64,000 nt of DNA, taken from positions 47,201,257 to 47,265,256 of the forward strand of contig OX457031.1 of NCBI GenBank assembly GCA_949752745.1. Direction: 5' to 3'. The position numbers and the translations under genes were made by a program. Below are positions 57,901 through 64,000 of the stretch, in pieces (the first letter of the stretch is position 1; every line of letters begins with the position of its first letter). This DNA comes from Protula sp. h YS-2021. Lineage: Eukaryota; Annelida; Polychaeta; Sabellida; Serpulidae. Below the pieces are notes generated by a model that saw only the letters and a program-made list of their open reading frames with translations, was not told the origin of the DNA and did no database searches.

Positions 57901-60026
57901 TGTGTAAAAATACTAATGTAGGCCAGAATTCTGGGTATGATCTTGAATCACGTCAAAGGGGCGATGTGGAAGCAAAGCAGGCAGGGGTTTGGGCCCCCGG
58001 TACGGCTCAGGGACACACAGTGAATAATCCAAGTCCCAACGGAAGGTCGCATATGCAAACCAGTACCTCCATTGAGAGTCTTACAAGTTACGGTTTTGCA
58101 CCTCAGCTAAAACACACGCAAGGCATATCCACTGCTGTGGCCCACCAGGAAGGTCAAGGGGTCACTATACCGGCCCGAGATCCAATCATCCAACCGGGGG
58201 CGTCTCGGCGAAGGAGCAGCGAGGAGAGTACAGATAGAAACCAGTTAGTGGGCGAACTGAAAAAGCAAATGGAGACGTTGATTGGATTACTCCAGACGAG
58301 CCATAAGCCTCAGCAGGCTAGTAGCACAGGCCCGTTGCAGTCCCTGCTGAAAGCTCAAACCGATTTGACAACAAAGAAATTAATCGATAGTATAAATATG
58401 CAAGTCATGCTGACAAACGTCTCAAAGCAGATCGAAGAACAAAAGCAGAGACTTCAAACTGCCTCAATGCTACAACAAAGCGGCGCAACGAATTTATTGA
58501 AAGGTGCAGATTTGACTAAGTTATTGAAAGGCGAACAGCAGGCCGGGCTCAGAAGTGCACTCGAAACGATCCTGGCGCAACAGTCACAGCCAGCGCAGTC
58601 GCGAACCAGTGCCTTACCTTCTGACGACGCCTACGACCCCGGGGAGAGTCTTAACAGCGCGCAGCACAATGAGCCTGCCGCGGCGCACGATGGCGGCCAT
58701 CACGGGCACGAGGCAGACACAAGACCTCCCGCGGAAACGATGTCCCTCAGGGCTAAGATGCATAATTTCTTCCAGAGCCAGGATTCGCCTGCTGAGAACC
58801 CTACGCCTCCAACTCCCATTGATGCACAGCAAATTGAGCGTAAGAGAAAGATAATGCAACATGCACCTGCGACCATGTCCAGTATGAACGATATGGCCAA
58901 TAAACACCAGCCTAATGTTGTCCCCCAAGAGCACGATTCTACGCAACATAGGCCTGGCATGCGTGAAAATCAACCAATGAGCAGCGTGCTTGATGAGCAC
59001 CAACATCAGGCGGTTTCCGGGTTATCTACCGTTAAGCCGCCGTTGTTGGATAGCCCTCGGCAAAGCTCTAGCCATGGCCAGACTTTGTTCGGCAGTCCAG
59101 CTCCGATCGCTCCTCGCCCAGCACAGTCACGGCCACGGTCGCCACGGCCAGCTGAGAGCTACCCCCCGCCCGTCAACCAATTTCCGTTTACGAGCCAACC
59201 GCCACCTCCCATTGGGCAGCACCCCCCTGCTGGGCCTTCTAATCCAGCTGTGCAGGTCAGTGCAGCGAACTTGTTTGGGGACAGTATGCAACGCAGGGAA
59301 CACGGGCAGTTGGGCCGACATAGTCAACACGTACCACAGAACGCGCCGTATATGGGTGCTCAGATTAATCCAGCAATAGAAAACAACCCACCACCAATGG
59401 GACACACCCAGCCATTTTTGGGCGGTCATAATAATCAAATGGAAACCAATAGTCGTATGGGCCAAAATTTGCAACAGAACCCAGGCTTTATGGGGAATCA
59501 AAATATGCCCATGCGACCTGCTGGTCCTCCGCGGTATACTGGGCAAGGTCCGGCTTTAGATAGTGGGAGAAATAATCCGGTGGAGCAAAGTATGCAGGGC
59601 AGTATGGGGCCCAATTTAAACCGTAATTTGGGACAAAACCGGCCACAAAATCCGCCCTATCACGTACAGGGTCCGGCTTTTGGGGATGGCGGCAGTAGTC
59701 ATAATATGGGGCAGAATATGCAACGTGGTATTGGGCCCAACAGCGACCTGTATGCAGGGCCTGATAGGCCACATAATACCGGTTTTATGGGTGGTCGCAA
59801 TAATTTTCCTGTACCACAGAATGTCTCGCAGATGGGACAGCCTACAATGCGACAGACAGGCGGACAGTTTCGAGCCCATAACGAACAGCTTATGACACAA
59901 AGTCCAATGCCCCCATTTCCGCCGTCTCGAAATATGGCTCCTGGGAATGGTATGCCACCTGGGAATAGTAACCCTCCCTTAATGGGAATGAATAGAGGTT
60001 TTGCTCCTCGGTTCTCACGTTTTTAA
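39170..60026 (+). CDS. CDK12: cyclin-dependent kinase 12/13, complete, 11 coding exons
   Basis: Join: 39170-39924, 50518-51417, 52625-52758, 53117-53294, 53674-53816, 54245-54415, 54843-55032, 55867-56028, 56405-56599, 56818-56940, 57200-60026; 5778 nt, 1925 aa, all GT-AG and in phase. The family pairs with cyclin K and phosphorylates the RNA polymerase II C-terminal domain in the nucleus. Seen: RS/basic N terminus (1-~640) with YDDISSDSD at 131-139; kinase domain ~680-985 with glycine loop GEGTYGEV (688-695), catalytic Lys710, cyclin helix PITAVRE (722-728), HRDIKCSN (811-818), DFGLAR (831-836), T-loop Thr848; DCHELW at 990-995; then ~900 residues of low-complexity Gln/Asn/Pro-rich tail. A second in-frame ATG at 39035 would add 45 residues of unrelated, hydrophobic character, so 39170 is preferred. 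CDK12 and CDK13 cannot be separated; invertebrates usually have one gene. Confidence 0.96.
39925..42027 (+). other. CDK12 intron 1, 5' part
   Basis: No gene. Contains a perfect hairpin at 40201-40226 (GGAAGGCCAGC, loop CCAA, complement). 41200-41560 has phrases such as TTCCATGTTTTTGGAAGAGC that look repeat-derived, but no family could be assigned. Confidence 0.5.
42235..42419 (-). pseudogene. hAT transposase C-terminal dimerisation domain fragment
   Basis: Minus strand [56 protein letters not shown]. This is the hATC block (S-S-A-S-xER-FS, LG-DKAxKL). The upstream portion is displaced by the foldback at 42429-43754; VVWWNALG of the same gene is found at about 43780-43800. Most of the catalytic domain is absent. 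Confidence 0.85.
42616..43003. mobile_element. 388-bp MITE, TIR CAGGGCTTTGCCGAG, 6-bp TSD
   Basis: Both ends carry CAGGGCTTTGCCGAG in inverted orientation; AATAAC directly flanks both. Interior is built from CCCGCC/GGCGGG words. Inserted in element A. hAT-like by TIR; the 6-bp duplication would suit the hAT6-type subgroup. Confidence 0.85.
43171..43286. mobile_element. foldback element D, 116 bp, perfect 9-bp TSD
   Basis: Ends GGTATCCCGACAATTT and complement of GAATCCACGACAATTC. CACGCCAAC is duplicated exactly at 43162-43170 and 43287-43295. Body is TAGATGAATTGTCG repeats. Among the smallest complete elements of this group. Confidence 0.88.
44100..44262. repeat. G-run-rich tract in hAT interior
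   Basis: Repeated GGGGTTTGGTCCCGGGGGG words; ORFs through it are compositional artefacts. Confidence 0.7.
44791..45822 (+). other. CDK12 intron 1, middle, no gene
   Basis: C and A homopolymers at 45200-45217 and 45259-45278, a T/G junction tract at 45509-45537. No ORF of interest. Confidence 0.5.
45823..46348. mobile_element. foldback element B, copy 1, 9-bp TSD
   Basis: Ends GGTAAACGGTCATCTGCC and complement of GAATCCCGGTCATCTGCC. CCTAAAACC is duplicated at 45814-45822 and 46349-46357 (perfect 9 bp). Subterminal words GGTCAACTGCCCCC and GGTCGACTGCCCCC alternate with C/G homopolymers and GTTGCAACCCG-like spacers in the two arms. Confidence 0.88.
47312..47729. mobile_element. 418-bp MITE, TIR CAGGSCTGTACCTTA
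   Basis: Left end CAGGCCTGTACCTTA, right end complement of CAGGGCTGTACCTTA. Flanks AGCATG / AGCGTG could be a 6-bp duplication with one mismatch. Subterminal GGCGCGCGCGCGCC palindromes (47339-47358 is part of a perfect 24-bp palindrome AGCTAGGCGCGC and complement). Confidence 0.75.
48277..48380. repeat. 15-bp tandem CGCCGTTTTGGCCGT with foldback-type end
   Basis: Six to seven units, then GTTATGTCCGGATACC, whose complement GGTATCCGGACA equals the shared terminal motif of the foldback group. The opposite end was not found, so it is a half element. Confidence 0.7.
48401..48824. mobile_element. foldback element B, copy 2
   Basis: Same ends and words as 45823-46348 (AGTAAACGGTCATCTGCC, complement of GAATCCCGGTCATCTGCC), with the shared interior GAAACAATTGATCTTCATTG. 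No convincing target duplication. Confidence 0.85.
49198..49352. repeat. ~16-bp tandem CCGGTGATTACCCCCC
   Basis: About nine degenerate units. Word structure resembles the foldback subterminal arrays, but no inverted partner was found nearby. Confidence 0.8.
49588..50346. mobile_element. foldback element C, 759 bp, 9-bp TSD
   Basis: Ends GCGAGCAGGACAACTCACCC and complement of GGGTGTCAGACAACTCACCC. TACAGCCAG is duplicated exactly at 49579-49587 and 50347-50355. Arms (49595-49740 and 50245-50345) are tandem copies of GGACAACTCACCCAAAA. It ends 170 bp before the CDK12 exon 2 acceptor. Confidence 0.88.
50518..51417 (+). CDS. CDK12: CDK12 exon 2
   Basis: 900 nt. Acceptor GTTTTAG after the 10.6-kb intron 1. 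Begins [20 protein letters not shown]; contains RS dipeptides, an acidic/basic coiled stretch ([20 protein letters not shown]) and ends DASPY plus a split codon. Donor TCG|GTGAGT. Confidence 0.92.
51418..52624 (+). other. CDK12 intron 2
   Basis: 1.2 kb, no feature beyond a short G run (51726-51742) and TGTG repeat near 51906. Confidence 0.6.
52625..52758 (+). CDS. CDK12: CDK12 exon 3
   Basis: 134 nt, acceptor TTTAAAG (weak tract), donor CCAG|GTACGT. Encodes [18 protein letters not shown]; the GI-DLPxPP phrase is conserved upstream of the kinase domain in the family. Confidence 0.88.
53117..53294 (+). CDS. CDK12: CDK12 exon 4
   Basis: 178 nt, acceptor CACACAG, donor AAAAA|GTAGGT. Encodes [20 protein letters not shown] and [16 protein letters not shown]. 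Much more GC-rich than the flanking introns. Confidence 0.88.
53381..53400. repeat. poly-G tract in CDK12 intron 4
   Basis: About 18 G with one interruption; C runs of similar length occur in introns 5 (54097-54114, 54180-54190), 6 (54671-54687) and 9 (56612-56626). Confidence 0.8.
53674..53816 (+). CDS. CDK12: CDK12 exon 5 (kinase glycine loop)
   Basis: 143 nt, acceptor TTTGCAG. Encodes [20 protein letters not shown] then [21 protein letters not shown] is the family's entry into the kinase fold. Donor ACGG|GTAAGG. Confidence 0.95.
54245..54415 (+). CDS. CDK12: CDK12 exon 6 (PITAVRE cyclin helix)
   Basis: 171 nt. Encodes [40 protein letters not shown] and [18 protein letters not shown]. The helix reads PITAVRE where human CDK12/13 have PITAIRE. 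Confidence 0.96.
54843..55032 (+). CDS. CDK12: CDK12 exon 7 (catalytic loop)
   Basis: 190 nt. Encodes [20 protein letters not shown], then [20 protein letters not shown] and [11 protein letters not shown] with the catalytic Asp813. Donor CAG|GTCAGT. Confidence 0.96.
55033..55866 (+). other. CDK12 intron 7
   Basis: 834 bp. The open frame continues for 84 codons past the donor, so a retained-intron ORF exists (54818-55285), but it loses the DFG exon and carries no conserved sequence. Confidence 0.6.
55867..56028 (+). CDS. CDK12: CDK12 exon 8 (DFG and T-loop)
   Basis: 162 nt. Encodes [40 protein letters not shown] and [14 protein letters not shown]848 is the expected activation-loop phosphorylation site. 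Confidence 0.96.
56405..56599 (+). CDS. CDK12: CDK12 exon 9
   Basis: 195 nt. Encodes [40 protein letters not shown] and [15 protein letters not shown], all standard C-lobe blocks of CDK12. Donor is followed at once by a 15-C run. Confidence 0.96.
56818..56940 (+). CDS. CDK12: CDK12 exon 10
   Basis: 123 nt. Encodes [20 protein letters not shown] and [20 protein letters not shown], closing the kinase C-lobe. Confidence 0.95.
57200..60026 (+). CDS. CDK12: CDK12 exon 11 (C-terminal tail, stop)
   Basis: 2827 nt of CDS in one exon, residues 984-1925. Opens [20 protein letters not shown], the DCHEL extension that packs near the ATP site in CDK12. Then ~880 residues of low complexity: Gln/Ser-rich, a likely helical segment around [20 protein letters not shown] and [20 protein letters not shown], and a Met/Gly/Gln/Asn/Pro-rich end with repeated MGQN, GPNLN, NPGFMG phrases. 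Stop TAA at 60024-60026. Confidence 0.95.
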
Positions 60027-60096
60027 ATCCCAACCCAGAGGTGCCTGAGAATGCCTTGCAAAAACATTACGTGGTTCCAGAGTCGGGCTGCTTGTA

Positions 60097-60102
60097 AATA
60101 AA
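60097..60102 (+). promoter_or_regulatory. candidate CDK12 polyadenylation signal
   Basis: AATAAA 70 bp after the stop. Further AATAAA copies near 60215 and 60230 could be used instead. Confidence 0.55.
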
Positions 60103-60896
60103 TTATAGGACGTGTTAATCAAGCATTTTGATATGTTTCTTGCAGTCATTTTCCCCCCGTGTAATACGTTGATAGGTAACGTTTATTTTATAAAGAAAAA
60201 ACCGTTGGTTATTAATAAATATAAATTAATAAATAATGAATGTCTGCTCTGCATTTCAGTATGTCGTTATTTATGTACTTCAGTTGTGACACCGTTCAAT
60301 GTGTTTAAAGATTAGAGATGGCATTTTATTGCAAAAATAATTAGCGGCGTGTGATAATCAATTGGCGTGTGATAAGAAGACTCCTGGTGTTGTGTGGGTG
60401 CCACATTTTCGAAATGAACAAGACAAGAGTAAGCAATGAAAGTTGTTTTCCCAGAGGGTTTCATTCTAGCAGTTAGTAATAAGCCTAATCATCGTCCCCT
60501 GTTTCTCGATAATCTTGTCTGTGTCAGCCAATGAAAGAACGAATTAAAATCAGTCAGGTCATGAACTCTCCAAATAAACTAGGTCAACTGGGTAATTGTT
60601 TGTGAACGTTATATAGGAAAAGATATCGACATTCAACCACTTGCGAAGTTCATGAACAAGTGACAGGCACGTGAATGTCATAAATGAAAAAAAAAAAAAA
60701 AAAAAAAAAACGATAATAAGTTCTTTCGGACCGCATTTTGCAAAGTTCTGTCAAGTGTGCAGATGGGCGCACTACTCGTAAGATATTTTGCCCATAACCC
60801 AGTTGGCCTCATTGGATTCTGAGAGTGCGATTTTGCTCATCAGATAAAAAGAGAAAATATGCTAAAGAGAGGTTTTATTTTCGCGAAAACTTTTAT
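60103..60896. other. non-coding, A26-type homopolymer
   Basis: Contains a long A run at 60686-60711 and no gene. Confidence 0.5.
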
Positions 60897-61640
60897 TATC
60901 CCCCGTGTAGCGGAGGGATATAGATATTAGCGTGTCCAGAATCTATTGTCCGGATTGTTTTGAAATTTTACACACGGATAGAGCACGTATTGAAAGTGCA
61001 ACGTCGTAATTTATTCCAGATTCATGAAAATTTGTCGAAATGACAGTATTTTGAAATTTTTGAAAAAAATTAGCATTCATACAATTTTGTCCACTCAGTG
61101 TAACGTCGTTTCAGGGCTATATCTTCGAGCGTATTGGTCGGATTGCTTTGAAGTTTCACATAGGGATAGAGCATATATTGAAGGTGTACAACATCATATT
61201 TATGTACGGAATAATGAAAAATTCTCAAAATAATAATGTTTTGAAATTTTATAAAACTTTGGATTTATGTTTTGTCGGCATAGTGAGGGTCGTGTCCTGG
61301 TTATATCTCCGAAAGTATAGGTCGGATTGTTTTGAAATTTCATGCACTGATAAAACAGACGGAGTGTGTGCGGTGTCGTGTTTTTATTCGGATTTATGAA
61401 GTAGTGACAAAGTGAATGATTTTTTTTCCCCATTGTTGAAAATTTTCACAGATGGGTAGAGCACAGATTGCAGATGTGCTACGTCGTAATTTTGTTCGGA
61501 CTCATGAAAATTGCAGAAAATGACAGTATCTTAAAATTTGGTAAAACTTCACGTTTTGATGTAATTTTGTCTGCTAAATCGAACATGCCTAGGAGGCTGT
61601 GTCTCCAAAACTATTCTTCTGATTTTTTAGAAAAAATCAC
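60897..61640. repeat. degenerate ~185-bp tandem repeat, related to the INPP1-intron satellite
   Basis: Opens with ATTATCCCCCGTGTAGCGGA and GGGATATA, then ~4 degenerate units beginning GTCGGATTGTTTTGAAATTT, with GATAGAGCA and GTGCAACGTCG inside. Orientation is opposite to the array at 6650-7610, which closes with the same box. Confidence 0.75.
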
Positions 61641-63495
61641 ACAGACATTGTAAGTTGCAAAAATATCTCTGTTTTAAATATAAAACCTAGCTTTTGTCAA
61701 ATTGAAAAATACAAAACTGTTAGAATTGCTTAAAAAAAATTATGGGTGTGGTAAGGGCAGTAGTTTGCACCTTGAAAACCGACCATAGCACCCAGTTTCA
61801 TAGGTTACCCGCGTTAGACTGGGAGTCGTGTCTCGCTAAGGCTCTAGTTTCTATGGGTAAGGAATCTTGTAAACATATTACATGAAGAATTCACAATGGA
61901 CCTGTGACGAAATTGTTGATAAAGAAGTTTTTTTTTTGTGGGTGCGTTTATTTGAAAATGGAACGGTTCTCTTTCAAGTAAAGGCTCTAAAGGGAAACAT
62001 TATTGATTTAGTGCTTTTACGCTGTGAAAAGCAAAGTGACACCTCAAAGAAAAGAAAGAAAATAGAGCATGAGTGAAAGAAAAAGTGTGGTATTTGAAGT
62101 GTAGGTTTTGAGAAAATTAAAGAAGAAAACCGTATGTTGACAGTGCGTGAATGTTTATTTCATTTAATTTTTTCTTTCGATTTTTTTTTTGAAAGCGTGG
62201 CTGTGCATAAATACTGTAATTATAAATGTAGAAAAAAGAGAAGAAAACCTAGTGTTACATACACCCTGTGTTAGGTGAATAGTTTGTGATGAAGAGCGTA
62301 GGTGAATTGACGAAGTACGTACGGAGTTCACGATCACCACAAAATATACTATACTGGGTGATTTTTCAGTCGTGAGAAGGGTTAGATTCTTGATTGTAGA
62401 AGTCAGTTGAGGGGAGATTCACGTCTCCGCGCACATGTTTGTGCATGGGGTTTACAATATGACGTCTCTGTGACGTAAAGGTGCGTGGTTCTTTCTACGT
62501 ACATCTACAATCCATCTTCTGTTATTGAACACGTTGGGGGTCGGAAAGACGTTCACTACTTGAGATCGTGAATTTGGTAAGGCATGATAGTATCTGGACA
62601 AAAATGATGTACAGTAATTCAAGGTTGTCCACGAATTAGGGGTGTTTATTTACGGAGACTTGGCTGGATTACCACTGACAGTTGCTTTATCGCCATGTCG
62701 ACAAAACCTTAAATTGAGCACTGCTAATGGAAATTTTCCAAGGTGGCAGACCGTCTTTGAAAATGTTGCCACAGTATTTATTGTGTCAGTGTGATAATCA
62801 ACGACTTATGAGCTTCCAAGTTCTTTAATCATAAATGCGGTTTCGAAGGGTTTTCAGGTTCTTAGCTTACTGACGTGCCAAGCATAAAAAAAAATTAACG
62901 CGTCGAATTTTGAAAAAAAAAAAAATGTGAAGAAAAGAGTAAGATGTCTAAATTTTTGATAGTTGGTTCGCCGACGATTCGTAAGCTGTCATTTTGACGC
63001 GCACGACGAAAGTTACGTGCATAAAGCTGATGCCCTGGTTTTGCGTTCACATAGAATTGTGATTCAGCGATGTGTCTTTTCATTGAGCTTTCAGTGTCAT
63101 GAGTAAAATCGGCATAACCATACGAAATGTTGCTTTGCTTTAAGGTTCCCGGAAGTCGAGAAATCACTCGCCGTAAATGTACAGTGTTTTGTCATGTTGA
63201 GCTTTGTAAAAAAAGAGAAGAAAAAATCAATTTTATTGGGAGTTTCATTTTTCTCGTCCATTGTTTGATTTTCATACATTTAAGCATATCTTTGTATCGC
63301 ATCGTTTTATTTTGATTTAGAAAATCTACAGCAAATGAGAATTTCGAATTTTTGTCCCAACGAATTAATAACACTATAGACGGACTATGGCCAAATTATC
63401 AACACCACAAAGTACTCGAAAGTAGTCGTATCGCCCAGTGCAAATCGCCCAAAGTATGAAATACCCAAGTTGGTCACATCGCCCAAAATGAAAAA
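61641..63495. other. non-coding, no gene seen
   Basis: A64-aa ORF at 61882-62076 ends in a Lys-rich tail (KKRKKIEHE) but has no recognisable family. Repeated ATCGCCCAA words occur at 63430-63490. Confidence 0.4.
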
Positions 63496-63499
63496 AGGC

Positions 63500-63522
63500 A
63501 AATATATATATATATATATATG
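63500..63522. repeat. (AT)n microsatellite
   Basis: Eleven AT units. Confidence 0.9.
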
Positions 63523-64000
63523 TCAAGTTATTTCGGTTTCGGTTATTTTGGTTTTCAAATTAATCTCCAATTTTAGTTCCAAATTTGACTGTTAATGCAG
63601 ACCTCGCTGGGAGAATGTGGTGACATCTTGTTGAATTGCACATTAATTCTGTTGTCCAAAGTATCGTGCAGGGTTTAATTACGTATCACTCAGTTGTTTA
63701 AAATAAGAATATATGAAGCAAATATGAATTCATACACTTTGTCGTAGGTGAAATTGGGTTCTGTAGACAGTTCTTCCGGAATAAACTCGCGATGTTCAGT
63801 CTCGCTGAATACGAGTATCATAGAAATTGAAGTGTGCTGACGTCAGCCTTTTCTATTCTGGAATAGACTAAGCTTATCTGGAGTTGTTTTTAAAAAAAAA
63901 AGTTTGCATAGTTATCAGTTGAATTTGAAACGTGCAACTTCTCAACGGTATGGAGAATGTATGTAGAATTGTGCTTTTACATAGAGACTATTCTCAACTC
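63523..64000. other. non-coding, no gene seen
   Basis: No ORF or repeat recognised to the end of the window. Confidence 0.4.

Noticed and set aside
57375..59900. Several long ORFs on both strands across CDK12 exon 11
   Set aside because: Shadows of the low-complexity coding tail.

Overview
The window is animal nuclear DNA. It holds two intron-containing protein genes with metazoan orthologues, GT-AG introns, and a very dense load of satellites, foldback elements, DNA transposons, non-LTR retrotransposons and a DIRS-like retroelement. There are no prokaryotic operons, ribosome binding sites or CRISPR arrays. The repeat style suggests a marine invertebrate, perhaps a lophotrochozoan: LINE tails of AATC or CATT repeats, Helentron-type non-autonomous elements, and CGGAGGGATATA-box satellites. 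The species cannot be named from the sequence.

Layout. (1) 505-1777: a 43-bp tandem array in which almost every unit carries a perfect AP-1-type TGAGTCA. (2) 4130-10367, minus strand: a complete seven-exon inositol polyphosphate 1-phosphatase gene (INPP1), reconstructed here as 390 aa; two exons are too short or too cryptic to show as long ORFs. Its introns carry 17-bp and 178-bp tandem repeats. (3) 10.4-39.1 kb: a gene desert made of repeats. It includes four Helentron-type (HINE-like) elements, a 51-bp array, a ~140-bp array, a broken DIRS-like element, three LINE remnants, and a nearly full-length CR1/L2-like LINE (28758-35587) that was itself hit by a HINE and by a 1.38-kb element with palindrome-studded ends. 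(4) 39170-60026, plus strand: a complete eleven-exon CDK12/13-type transcriptional kinase gene, 1925 aa as spliced here. Its 10.6-kb first intron is a nest of transposons: an 8-bp-TSD hAT element, foldback elements with 9-bp target duplications, and two small MITEs with probable 6-bp duplications. (5) 60.1-64 kb: non-coding, with a degenerate ~185-bp repeat related to the satellite inside INPP1.

The two genes are not an operon. INPP1 is a lithium-sensitive inositol phosphate phosphatase of the cytosol; CDK12 is a nuclear RNA polymerase II CTD kinase. They lie in divergent orientation (5' ends facing) about 29 kb apart, with no evidence of a shared promoter.

The most unusual observation is a group of foldback elements, mostly in CDK12 intron 1 (42429-43754, 43171-43286, 45823-46348, 48401-48824, 49588-50346, plus one isolated end near 48380). 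They have different subterminal tandem words, but several share a terminal motif close to GRWATCCNGACA, and four have 9-bp target duplications. This looks like one MULE-like system whose inverted-repeat word is exchanged or rapidly diversified between members.
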